This document shows, piece after piece, positions 25,372 through 35,446 of a stretch of DNA of 64,000 nucleotides. The translations under genes were made by a program, and so were the position numbers. The stretch lies in the NCBI GenBank assembly GCA_951217055.1, contig OX578277.1:63024388-63088387 (forward strand). The letters are read 5' to 3'. The notes beneath the pieces were generated by a model. That model was not told the DNA's origin. It searched no databases and worked only from the letters and a program-made list of their open reading frames with translations. This DNA is from Gerris lacustris (Eukaryota; Arthropoda; Insecta; Hemiptera; Gerridae). Numbering within the stretch: the stretch's first letter is position 1; each line of letters opens with the position of its first letter.

Positions 25372-26237
25372 GAATTAAACATTAATTTTGTGAAGAGGTC
25401 TTTAGTTTCCCATTATTCTAAATATTATATACATTCACATCCTTGAATTGCTTTAAAAATGTTAAGTATATAATCTTTATTTTGTTATTGAAGTTTTTCT
25501 TCTAAAGGCAAGTTCATTACCAGATGATATTAATACAAGATAATATTATACAAGAGAGAAAATAATTGAATAATTCTAGACAAAATTGATATATTTTTTT
25601 CTAATATTTGTAGAACATAATATAAAGTGTGAATTAAATCTTCAGCAAAAACCTAACTGTGAAAAAGGGCCAAGTTCCACACTTCTACCAAAAAGAAAGC
25701 CGCAGCCTATCAAAATAGTTAAATCTACATTGTGGCCAAGTCTGCTCCTTCTTTAGTCAATAACCTCACTGCACTCCTACTTTCATTAGCAAGACTATAC
25801 TCTTTTATTTTTAATGCTCAATACTTGGCCTGTCTCTGAATGATGACAGGCTGACTTTTTTGGGAGGGGGTCTCAAACTTTTTCTTATCATCTGAGCTCT
25901 TTCCTTTTTATTACCAAAGAAACTCCTATATGACTATACACATGATATTAATGGTTTATGCTTAATTCACGGTCAGGTTTTTGCTGAGTATATCATTCCT
26001 TTTATGCTGGCATCAACATCGATGTTGTCGACTTGATTTTTTAAGGGGCATACTTGAGGAATCAAGGCCTCTGTAATTTCCCCATATATACATAAAATTG
26101 TCTGAACTTTATGTTTTCGAAGTTGCTGAATCTGAATCTGAAGTCAAAATGTATCCAACAAGTACAGTTTTCCCAGTAAATGCACATAAATTCTACTTTA
26201 AATTGTAATCTCGCCCAATTTTTTAGTATAGATGTAG
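25372..26237. other. AT-rich DNA, no gene seen
   Basis: No supported gene. The sequence at 25620-26100 is less AT-biased, but all frames are interrupted. Confidence 0.4.
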
Positions 26238-26310
26238 CAGTGGCGGCGCGTGACCTATTCAACAGGGTGGGCTAGGCAAGCCCACCCTGGGGGGGGGGGG
26301 GGGGTGTCAT
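26238..26310 (+). mobile_element. hAT-like terminus, fragment
   Basis: CAGTGGCGGCGCGTGACC is typical of hAT 5' ends and is followed by CCCACCCTGGG and a G-run. No matching right end with an 8-bp duplication of AGATGTAG was found. A terminus-like CCACCACTG at 28207-28215 lacks that duplication. Confidence 0.5.
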
Positions 26311-26357
26311 GCAGGGGAAGAGTATGCGACCTTGACCCATGTCCTCATAGACTCTAA

Positions 26358-27002
26358 GGGCTCATTCACACTGGGATTCCGGAATGCGATTCACGAATCG
26401 AAGATTCTAATGATACCAGGCGGCCTTGTATGTATTTTGCTTATGTCCATTCAGACTACGATTCCGGTATGCGATTCGTATGAGATTCTCAAATCGAGTA
26501 TCCCGTCCCCTTGAGCCGCCTCGATTATTTTTAGAATTTTTCTTAGAAAGCGGATCATGATACATTGCGCTATATGGGCCCATTCAGACTAGGCGATTCT
26601 GAATCGCATACTGCTTCAATCCTCTTGCTATTTATTTTCTTTAAATAAAATATTTTAATTATGAATTCATAATAATTACTGTAATATCATTAATTATAAT
26701 ATTTTATTATAAATAATTTTATTTACGTTGCATAAAATATTTTAATTATATAAATATATTAATAAATCAATGTAATATATTATTTTTTATTTTTTTTTTT
26801 TTCAATTGTTTTATTTACTTTAAATAAAATAGGTTAATTATGAATATAATATAATTAATTATTTAAAAATTAAATACATATATATGTTAGTTTATAATAA
26901 AAGTGGGATCAAACTAGGAAAAGTGGGGGGAAGAAGCCTCCGAGATACTGAATTTTGATACTTTTTTGAATCTCATTCCGGAATCCCAGTGTGAATGAGC
27001 CC
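26358..27002. mobile_element. PIF/Harbinger-type MITE, 29-bp identical termini, TAA duplication
   Basis: The first 29 bases, starting GGGCTCATTCACACTGGG, are exactly repeated in inverted form at the right end (GTGTGAATGAGCCC). TAA flanks both ends (26355-26357 and 27003-27005), the 3-bp target site of PIF/Harbinger. Inside, terminus-like units recur: GTCCATTCAGACTACG near 26447 and GGGCCCATTCAGACTAGG near 26576. These suggest subterminal duplication or an earlier nested insertion. No transposase frame is present. Confidence 0.9.
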
Positions 27003-27005
27003 TAA

Positions 27006-28235
27006 AATCTCCTAAATCTAAATTTCCGAAGCGTCTACGAGCGTGACGTACGACCCCACAAACATTTTTCTATAGATTCATCATTGCGGTGTGGTCAGAT
27101 TCTTAAATATTATTTTTAGGGAGGAGAAATTTAAATTTAAATATTCTAAAAAGTACGATAGTAACGTCCCAGCCTCTTTTATTAGTTATTATGCTCAAAA
27201 AATATTTTGCTTTGACTTTTTTAACTAAGAGCCTAGATAGGAAATATAATGTAGTTTGTGATACTAAATATAATTTATTTCTTATTTCGATGTAATTTGT
27301 CGGGAGTTTAATAAAAAGGCTTGTCCCAGAATCGGTTACCAAGAACTTCACAATAGTTACCAAGAATTTTACTACACTGTTTGACTGAGGAGGTATGTCA
27401 AACAACAATTCTCTTAAAAAATCATGGCGCTTACGTTTATTAAAAGTCACAATAGTTATCATTAATTTTAGTACCTAAAAGTGAATTTAAGGTGGTACCC
27501 CCATAGTATACAGAAAAACCATGCTTTCCCTTCAAAGCATTAATAAATTAGCGTGGATTGGCCGCCATGTTTTAGTTTATAAGTCATGATAGTTACTTGT
27601 CCCGATAGTTCCTTTTCACATACATATTCTTGTTATATAGATGTTCAGCGTCTAATTAAAACACTAGTTGGTTCAGAAAATGTCGAAGTGCACTTTTAAA
27701 AAAAATGTCGCTTTATCTATTTTATCATGCCCAACTCTACAGAAACTGAAACAATGCTTTGTATGGCTTAAAGCACTTTCCAGCCTTATGAAGAATATAA
27801 TCGCACCATCATTTGACGATGTGAAAATTGAATCTTGCTACGAATACTGTGGTATAATATAATTATAATTAGGGAGTTATGATGGTACGAGCACTCTTTG
27901 CAGGTTGAAAACAGCAAATTGATGCTGATTTGGAATCCATGAATAATAAAACAAAAGAATACGAGAATGTGCTTATAATTGAAAAAAAATGTTTAACTAT
28001 ATACCCAAAAAATGCGTAAAATGTTATCGAGAAATTACGTTACACAAACTTCAGTTAGACTGTTTTATCTTTTTATAATTTACATTATTTTTTTAAATTT
28101 AGCATCAGAAGTGGTTTGTCCAATATATTTTATAATTAAAAGTTCATTAATTTAATTTATAATTTCAAAAAAAAATGGGAAAAGTATACAATGTATTTTA
28201 TCTATCCCACCACTGCTGTCTAGTAGAGAGTTACT
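27006..28235. other. No supported gene
   Basis: A 119-codon minus frame (27103-27462) and a 64-codon plus frame (27668-27862) cross this stretch. Neither has a recognisable domain, and base use matches the AT-rich background. The block at 27600-28030 looks like degraded coding sequence of unknown origin, possibly an old transposon. Confidence 0.4.
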
Positions 28236-28495
28236 AGAACTAGTTTTCAAGCCTTACCCGAGCGACTTACCCCTCCTCTATTCTACCATCTTGCTTGGCG
28301 CTAGTTTTCGGGCATAGCCCCAGAGTCCTTCATATTTCCGCGATTCTAGCCGCGAGTAGGTGATGTTCCGCGTTCAACATGCCCTACCCCTTTGGCCCAC
28401 CGCTCGGGCATAACCTTGAGTATTAGCGTTCAGCCCCGCTTCCCGCGCTAATAACCTTGGCCTCCTAGCCCGGCGAGATTTCTCGCTATATTATG
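28236..28495. other. Isolated GC-rich block of unknown nature
   Basis: About 260 bp at roughly half GC in an AT-rich setting, with sharp edges. Motifs such as CTAGTTTTCGGGCATA, GCTCGGGCATAACC and TTGAGTATTAGCG recur in variants. No long open frame, tRNA fold or known terminus is seen. A non-autonomous element or transferred fragment are possible readings. Confidence 0.45.
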
Positions 28496-28641
28496 CTATG
28501 CTTTTATACTGCTTATTTTAAACGATCTGGATCTACATACTATTGCACTCTATGAACACTAAAACTATATATATCTATGTATTTATTTGTGTTGACAACT
28601 AAATAGTTTTTCTTTTATAAATAAATAAAATTAATAAATAT

Positions 28642-28781
28642 AATTTTAAGTTTTTGGTAGTTTTCATACTACGGTTAGTTTAAATTTTAATTTAAATCAA
28701 ATTATAATTCTGAAATTATAATTTGATTTAAATTAAAATTTAAACTAACCGTAGTATGAAAACTACCAAAAACTTAAAATT
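28642..28781. repeat. Perfect palindrome, 68-bp arms
   Basis: The arms 28642-28709 and 28714-28781 are exact reverse complements over all 68 bases, with a 4-nt loop (CTGA). No terminal motif or target duplication is recognised. Such exactness in a region without function implies a very recent inverted duplication. A transcript through it would form a long hairpin. Confidence 0.97.
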
Positions 28782-28952
28782 GAATTTCGAAATGATTGTA
28801 CAAGGTACAGGTACTAATTGAGTACTTTATAATTATAAGCGTTAATTCTTGGTTTAGTTCTAATGTCATAAATATTGACTGTCTAAATGTATATGAATAT
28901 TGAAAGCTTGGATTCGGGACTAGTTATCGATTAAGGCAGTTAAAAATCATTC

Positions 28953-29027
28953 TCCTGCGTAGCTTAGTTGGCCAGAGCATCTGTACTAGAAATACAGGAG
29001 ACCCGTAGTTCAAATCCCGGCGCGGGA
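28953..29027 (+). repeat. tRNA-like sequence (SINE head or tRNA pseudogene)
   Basis: A 75-nt stretch has a 7-bp acceptor stem (TCCTGCG with CGCGGGA, one G-T pair). It also has an A box TAGCTTAGTTGG, a D stem GCTT/GAGC, an anticodon stem CTGTA/TACAG with a 7-nt loop CTAGAAA, and a B box AGTTCAAATCC. The T-stem is broken (three mismatches) and there is an extra base before the anticodon stem, so a working tRNA is unlikely. The downstream GTGTATTTT resembles sequence beside the B box at 59885, which favours a tRNA-derived SINE. Confidence 0.6.
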
Positions 29028-29107
29028 GTGTATTTTTCACTGTCTGTTTCCCGTAGTAAATAATAATTATAATTTGATTTAAAATAAATAAATATATATT
29101 TTTTCCC

Positions 29108-29275
29108 GACCTAAATTCCAATTTTAAATTTGAAGTTCACGTTTACGCGAGCGTTGCGAGCGAACGCTTGGGCGGATAACGTTGTCCAACAAACTCAGCC
29201 TGGGAATTGGTAAAATGAACATGTGTACCAAATTTCAACTCACTTGGTCATCTTTTACTCAAGTTATCGTCATCG
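29108..29275 (-). mobile_element. Fragment of the G1/G2 family
   Basis: The minus strand matches the middle of G1: blocks ACTTGAGTAAAAG, TGTTCATTTTACCAATTCC and ACGCTCGCGTAAACGTG occur in the same order as at 21960-22090. Both ends of the element are missing. Confidence 0.65.
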
Positions 29276-29326
29276 GTAGACTTCGTGATGCTTGGTTTTG
29301 TGAGGGTGATTTTGGTCGTTTTTTTA

Positions 29327-29760
29327 GGGTTTCGTTGGTAAAACCAAAAAAAAATAAACCCTTATTGTTTCGTTCATGTGTCTGACTGTCTGTCACTCTG
29401 TACGGTTCCAATAAGTTTTGAATAAAATGAGATAAAATCATGAAACATTCCAAAATTAAAGATCGTTTTGACGCGCACACAGGAAAAATAGAGCGAACTC
29501 AAAATTATCAGCTGTTCAAATCCAAAATCACGAACTCAAAATTATCAGCTGTTCAAATTGTTTAGTTTGTTAACTCACGTCATGCGGAATAATTTTTTTT
29601 TTTAAATTTAGAGTGGGGTATCAAATGAAAGGTATTGAAGAGTAGATTACAAAAATATATAACACTCGTGGAAAGCGTTAAATTTTCCAAGCCATTTTCT
29701 CAAAAAACATCAAAATTTTGCGGGTGAATTGATTCAAGTAAAGGAACTCTGCATGCTTAC
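29327..29760 (+). mobile_element. Helentron-like element fragment, related to family H1
   Basis: Begins AGGGTTTCGTTGGTAAAACC, then a TGTCTGACTGTCTGTC array. Further on, GGGGTATCAAATGAAAGG corresponds to GGGGTATCATATGAAAGG in H1 at 38293. No matching 3' end or hairpin was found. Both small frames here (29182 + and 29259 -) are shadows of the repeat. Confidence 0.5.
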
Positions 29761-31235
29761 TGAATCTTGATGGCCTTGCGAACTGCCGTGCTTTAGATTT
29801 TATCGGATATAATCGAAGTTCACAACTTATTAATTTAATTACCAATTAAACGATAACTTGAGTCAAGAATAGAGGGGTTATTGTTCAGTTTGTTAATTTC
29901 AAATAATTTCTGTTCACAAGGAAATTGACCTAATTTTTTATGAGATGCAATGCTTTCTTTTAAGGCCACTACCGATTAATACGATAAGATTAAGTTTCTC
30001 CCACTAATATGCTCGGTCTGTGAGTATTATTTTACTTTGTACAATGTAATGTTTAGACGATTAGAAGAAATTGCTAACTCATTATAATGAAGAACTCATT
30101 ATGGTGTTCTTGGGTTGCTGCGGATTGGTCATAAAACATTTTCAGACCATTGCAACCACACTTTTATTTATTTATAATTAGAATAACCTAAGCATAGCCA
30201 CTCGTAAACATTTGATTTTATGCAGGATATATTGATTCATGAGATGTTTAATAAATTATTATTTGGATGCGGGCCGTGAAATGTATCGTTTTTATATTGT
30301 TATATGTAAGTGTAAGTACCATTATTTGTAAAGAGATCATATTTTGATAACGTACATTTTGTTCAAAAAGGTGGTTATAGTAAATATCTTGTCTGTTTTT
30401 GTAATACGGAGTCTGACGATTAGGCAGAAACGCAAGTCAAATACTGAACAAATTTCAATAAAATTGGATTCATCAATTTAGGAGGGCTATGCTTCAAGCC
30501 GACTACGAATAAGCAACTTAGGCCTATATTTAAGATAGTTTATTTATCCTTTCAATACTTATAAAACCGTGTAGGTAAATACGAAACTTGGAAAACAAGC
30601 AAATTTCCTTACATAATAACTCACAACAATATATAAGTATTGGGACAATGGAAACAAAATGTATAAAATTTCTTAATTGTTTTGGACCTTTTTTCATTAT
30701 GTGTAAAAAAAACAACATAATTTTAATTACGAGTATCAAATAAAAATTTAAATACCTCACTAGCAAAGAGGTGGCATTTTATTTGTTTATTTTAATTATT
30801 AAGAAAGAAATTAAAAGTGGGTTTACTGGAAAATATAAAGGACATTTCTTAATTTGAAACTCTTACTGTAAATTCTCTTGGAGGATTTGTGAGTATACTC
30901 AGTTCACAGGAAATCTCCCTAAGAGTCCATTCCGTTCCATCCGGTATGATACGGTTAAGAGCGGACCCGAGTCCATTACGAGTCGCATCTACTAATGGTA
31001 CTTAAAGCCACTAAATGAGCCAGAACTTTAAGATGTCGTTTAATAAATCTCGTTGAATCACTTCTACTGTATTCTCTAGTTTCTCCCTTTTCCCTCCCTT
31101 CCTAATTTCCTTCTTCACTCTCTGTGAAACACAAACTCTAGGATCAGTCTACTCTTAACTCCCCCTATCAATATTAAGTAAACAAGAAGTTTATGTTTGC
31201 GTTTATATATTATTTTTAAATAATATTATATTAAA
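29761..31235. other. AT-rich DNA with small GC-richer patches, no gene called
   Basis: A minus-strand frame of 47 codons within about 30850-31000 sits in a GC-richer patch. It is too short and featureless to call. Nothing else stands out. Confidence 0.4.
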
Positions 31236-31600
31236 ATAGTCTGCCAATTTGTGTGGTACATAGATAGCTTCGTCGCGTCCTATTATTAGACGAATTGTTA
31301 CAAGAGATTTGGATCTGTTTCGATTTTCAGTGGGGAAACACACAATGAGGGTCACTCGCAATATTAAATATGCCCAGACTGAAAAAGCTGTGGGTATATT
31401 AAGGGCTACGGCTACATGCACGAGGCAGTGCTCAAGGCCAAGATCCAGTATTAGGTTGAAATGGAACCAAAAATGTTCCCTGATGTCAAACAGATTTCTG
31501 TTTTGGAATTTTTGAAGTCGGAGACATAAAATATGTTTGTTCTTTAGAACGAGCACATAGCTTCCGTTCGGTAAGCTCGTAAGCAAAGGGGTTCAAAATA
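31236..31600 (-). mobile_element. GTCT-type repeat, family F4, degraded copy
   Basis: The minus strand begins with GAGCTTACCGAACGGAAGC (near 31590) and ends with a GTACCACACAAATTGGCAGA segment at about 31238. Both are found in the better copies at 44461 and 54185. The 127-codon minus and 68-codon plus frames here are shadows of this repeat. Confidence 0.6.
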
Positions 31601-31865
31601 ACAAACGCAATTTTTATGAATCCATGCTGTGAAAAGATGAATTACTAATAAATGAAACAAAATATATATTTATAGTCAGGGCTTCTTCTTTTTCATTTAA
31701 CACACATGACGCATTTACGTAAATAACTGTCAACCTCTTGTTTCAGGCAGTGAAGTAGTTTTTTTTTAATACTTTCCTATAATTTTCCAGTGACTGAGTT
31801 ATTACACATAACATAACTGCAGAGTTCTAATTTTTGTGTTGGGTACTTTCGGAGATCGTGCGTTA

Positions 31866-31920
31866 AGCCCCCATACACGGTCAAAATGTTTGCGCAAACA
31901 TTTTGACCGAGTATGGGGCT
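31866..31920. repeat. Near-perfect palindrome, ~27-bp arms
   Basis: AGCCCCCATACACGGTCAAA is mirrored by TTTTGACCGAGTATGGGGCT around a central TTTGCGCAAA, with one mismatch and a one-base length difference. It looks like a minimal foldback element. No target duplication is evident. Confidence 0.85.
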
Positions 31921-32091
31921 CATAGGTCATAGGTCACAAAAACCCTAAAAGAAAAATGGGTCATAGGTCTCGTAGTTCTCCAATCTCCATAGACCTTGTC
32001 AAGCTCTTAACTTCACTTTTATTTGACTCTAATGTGTGGGAATAAACACTTTAAAGAATCCTTCCTTAGGAACTGTACAAAAAGTCATGAA

Positions 32092-32797
32092 ATCTGACCA
32101 AAAACCACTTGTGTGGTAAAAAAAAAAACACCCCGCCAAGTCTGTGGTCCAAAACAGCTGTAAATCAACTTTCTGTCCCACCAAGTTATGTTGGCACTTT
32201 CTGCTGACCCAACACTGTCAACTTAGATACTTATCAGCTTCTTCTCCTTGGCGGTGTGCCTGCAGTACTACCCAAAGTTAACTGGTTGTATTCCTCGCAA
32301 CCTCTGCAAAGAAAGTAGTAGTTGCATGGGGTCATTCCTTGAAAGCTTAATTTGTATATTACTTATTTCTATTTTATTTGCTTTTTGATAATGGGAAAGA
32401 TTTACAGCAATGGTCGTTGTGGCATCGCGAAGAGCCTTCAACCACACTGTTAAAAGGCTTTCCTCTCCAATGGGCGCCTGCATATATTAGTACTAGTTGT
32501 CTAGAACTAAGTCTATGAGGTGAACAACTATCTTTCCACACAAACCTCGTGAGGCAAACGTGAAGGTGAAACAAGAAATTGTATTGGTGTTTGAAGAATA
32601 TTGAAATTCCAGTTTCAGAAAATGGCAAGGCACACAGCAAAGGAGAAGAAGCTGATAAGTATCTAAGTTGACAGTGTTGGGTCAGGAGAAAGTGCCAACA
32701 TCACTTGGCAGGACAGAAAGTTGATTTCACAACTTTTTTGGATCACAGACTTGGCGGGGTGTTTTATTTTTACCACACAAGTGGTTTTTGGTCAGAT
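32092..32797. mobile_element. Foldback element with ~170-bp inverted arms
   Basis: The left arm (32092-about 32262) and right arm (about 32627-32797) are reverse complements with about ten percent mismatches by eye. Outer ends are ATCTGACCAAAAACCACTTG and its complement. About 360 bp lies between. On the right it abuts the 3' part of an H1 element, within which it appears to have inserted; the left flank is not H1. No target duplication was resolved. The 71-, 88- and 67-codon frames are not credible genes. Confidence 0.8.
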
Positions 32798-32802
32798 ATG
32801 TT

Positions 32803-32998
32803 TATAGTCCGGTTCACTGGCAAAAAATACTTTATCAGAAGTTTGTTTATGTGTTTTGAGAATATCAGACCCATAGGATATTTCAAAGTAGGCTTTTTAG
32901 CATATTAAAAAGCAACATCATATCAACTACTGTGTTGCCTACGGACCCTCGCTGTGTGCTGACTAGCACACACTTGACCTGTTTATTTAATCAAAATG
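32803..32998 (+). mobile_element. Helentron-like family H1, 3' part
   Basis: Matches the last 195 bases of H1 at 38575-38768, including GCCTACGGACCCT and the GTGTGCT-GACT-AGCACAC hairpin. The 5' part is missing, replaced by the foldback at 32092. Confidence 0.8.
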
Positions 32999-33000
32999 TT

Positions 33001-33093
33001 AATATGAGGGCCTTTACAGAGAGACAGGTTCAGGAATGTATAGGGGTTTTTGTTTTTGCTTAAGGACCCTAAAAATGGGCCCTTAAAATAATT
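33001..33093 (-). mobile_element. Helentron-like element, 5' fragment
   Basis: The minus strand starts near 33092 with TTTTTAGGGTCCTTAAGC, close to the H1 5' end, followed by GGGGG-rich sequence like that of H2 at 10390. Only about 90 bases can be matched. Confidence 0.5.
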
Positions 33094-33099
33094 ATGACC

Positions 33100-33721
33100 T
33101 ACCTTTTGTACCTACCTCACATGCTCACGTGGTTCACAAAAATGTTTGAACAACATACTGACCTATCGACTGACTGACTGACAGATACGAGACCAAAAAT
33201 GTTTTCTGTCCAATTTCTGTCCAGGAACCAGGAATTTTTGAATTTGAAGACTTTAAAAAAGGTTGTTCTTGAGATTGATTAGATTGCTTCATTTAACTTT
33301 GGTAAGGTTGGAAGGCATAAATAACGACGAACTTAGTTATAATTTATTTTTTAGTACCTAAATTTTAAGATTTAAATTTTTTATGTGAGTTTTATAACTA
33401 ACGTATGTAGAATGTAGAATGACAAAATTATATAAGTAAAATAACCAATAAAAACAAAAAACCTAAACCCCGTAAAGTGAAGAGAACCATTTAAGATTAA
33501 AGAATCATTCATTTACAATATTTTTAATTAAATAATAATTAAAATAAATAAAAGAACCGCACAATGTATTTTTGATTGCAATTGTTGAATTCATTAAAAG
33601 TAAGTAGTCGTTTTTTCCTAAACAAGTGCCACTTCTAAAGAATAACTACATTTTACTTTCACATATAAAGAGAAAGATTTGACATTTTGATGGATCTACA
33701 CGTTTTGAGTTAGATACCCTG
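33100..33721. other. AT-rich DNA, nothing recognised
   Basis: A short GACTGACTGACTGAC run at about 33168 may belong to the preceding fragment. No gene seen. Confidence 0.4.
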
Positions 33722-34140
33722 AGTCCGAAAAGTGGTTTTTATAACATTTCTGTCTGTCGTCTGTGCAGACGCGTGGAGCCTAAACTATAGGGCCTATTTT
33801 TGTCGAAATTTGGCATAATGTTCAGAATAACCCGTTGCGAAATCCATAAATGAATGTTAGCTCCAAATTTGGGGGCGCTATCCATACAAGGAGGGGTCAG
33901 AAAAGGGTCCACTAATCTCTGAGCACAAACTGGACAACTATAGGCATCAGGTAGAAGTGATAGTCTACAAGTTACAATGCGTAAGACTATTTCTAATAAT
34001 ATAAAGGAAAGCGATGGACAACTTAGATGATAGACCACTGAAATTCATACATATAGAGAATAGAGAATTGGAAGGCTCCTCGCGTCTGCACGGACTACAG
34101 ACAACAGACAAACATTTTTTAAAAACCACTTTTTTGGACT
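33722..34140. mobile_element. 419-bp MITE with ~50-60-bp inverted termini
   Basis: AGTCCGAAAAGTGGTTTTTA at the left is mirrored by AAAAACCACTTTTTTGGACT at the right. The similarity continues through a TCTGTCTGTCGTCTGTGCAG segment and its complement, one arm with a small indel. The 99-codon minus frame between the arms lacks recognisable features. The immediate flanks do not show a clear target duplication. Confidence 0.8.
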
Positions 34141-34495
34141 AGCAAGGAACCTCATTACGTGTAAATATATTTTTAAAATTCACAATAAAAATTTAAAAAT
34201 AATTTTCAAAAATATAAATGTATTTAAACGTTGTTAATTGTTTTGGCCCTCTTACTATGTCCCCTTATATGTTTCATGTTTTGGATTAAAAATTTAAAAC
34301 ATTTGTATTTTCAGTTATAACAAAATAAAGGGATAAAAAAAATAGGCAGTTTCGCTGACCATAGTTTTTACTATTGAGTAAAAAGAAAACTTGTATAAGT
34401 AGGGAGTCTCATAAATGCAATAGTTTCCAGTTCGTGCTCGGCTGAAGAGGGATGCTTCTGAAATGTCCAATTCGACTCCCAGGATTAACCAGAAC
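34141..34495. other. AT-rich DNA, no gene seen
   Basis: The 107-codon minus frame at 34315-34638 overlaps a hAT-like end and a double hairpin and is not a credible gene. Confidence 0.4.
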
Positions 34496-34546
34496 AGGTA
34501 GTTGTCCGAAGTACAACTACCTCTTCGAATCGTACACGATTCGAAG
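34496..34546. repeat. Two adjacent perfect hairpins
   Basis: The first has 10-bp arms (34496-34505 with 34513-34522, 7-nt loop). The second, starting one base after the end of the first, has 11-bp arms (34523-34533 with 34536-34546, 2-nt loop). The sequence after them repeats parts of both (TTGTCCGAATCGTG), suggesting serial template switching. Confidence 0.9.
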
Positions 34547-34599
34547 TTGTCCGAATCGTGCCCGCCGAAAGCTGTAGCCTTAGAGAAGGAAGACTCTCT

Positions 34600-34634
34600 A
34601 AGCCCCCTTAGACCCTCGTAGCTACGCCAATAAT
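34600..34634 (-). mobile_element. hAT-like terminus, degraded
   Basis: The minus strand reads TTGGCGTAGCTACGAGGGTC then AAGGGGGC, similar to the CAGTGGCGTAGC ends elsewhere in the window but with the first bases changed. The partner end was not found. Confidence 0.35.
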
Positions 34635-34699
34635 TCATCGCTTTATCATCATAATTAACTTAATAATATTAGTGAAGTGCTAAAATTTATTTATGTAAT

Positions 34700-34703
<4 letters not shown>

Positions 34704-34733
<30 letters not shown>
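34704..34733. repeat. Poly(T) tract
   Basis: About 30 consecutive T. No retroposon body was recognised on either side. Confidence 0.85.
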
Positions 34734-34735
<2 letters not shown>

Positions 34736-35446
34736 GAAGTTATGTGCTACGTTTATTTATCATTTTTGGAATTAAACATATCCTAAGGGTAGATAACAAT
34801 TTTAATTTTGTTATAATATATTCAGGTCTATTAAATTAGAATTTAAAACAACTAAAATGAAATCATAAATTCAAAAATGTACCTCATTTAATGATAAGTT
34901 TGATTACAGCAATTATAATTCAAATATGACACGCCCATAATATACCTAAATTATACCTGGATTAAGCATAATTCACTTAATATATTAAAGCTATAATTTA
35001 AGGACCAAGTAGATTTGGAAGATGTGATTTAAACGGTTCTCGGGTTTATATTAGGGTTTTGAATTAGAGTGTGACCTAATTTCTGTGGGTTCTATATTGA
35101 TCCGGGACTGGGAATAAGTTATGAGGCGCTGTCCAAGAGATTTATAATCTGTACCAGATAACATTCTCCACGCCCTTTCTCCTCTACATTTCCCTTTATA
35201 TTCCGCTTTAAATTTAACCTCTCCCTCTTCCATAACCGTATTTTTCCGATTAAACACAAGTTTCGGGTTTACACTTTTGTGCAATACCTAATTACATTTA
35301 CATCAATGCTCTTTTTATTTATACAAGAAAAAAAACAATTGGGTATATGGTGCATATATTAGAAGTATTTGTTAAAGAGAAAAGTCTGTCCGATAGCCAT
35401 GTTATTTATGTAAAAGAAACATGAACCACAGTTTCCATCTAATATT
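34734..35446. other. AT-rich DNA, no gene seen
   Basis: The 77-codon minus frame at 35051-35284 is in a modestly GC-richer patch but shows no domain or splice context. Confidence 0.4.

Noticed and set aside
27103..27462. 119-codon minus frame
   Set aside because: No recognisable motif, and composition equals the AT-rich background.
26238..28215. Possible 2-kb hAT between CAGTGGCGG and CCACCACTG
   Set aside because: The flanking 8-mers AGATGTAG and CTGTCTAG do not match and the tips pair poorly.
30850..31000. 47-codon minus frame faintly resembling an RNase H segment
   Set aside because: Too short, no neighbouring retroelement domains, and closed by stops on both sides.
31203..31586. 127-codon minus and 68-codon plus frames
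   Set aside because: Both fall in a degraded F4 repeat.
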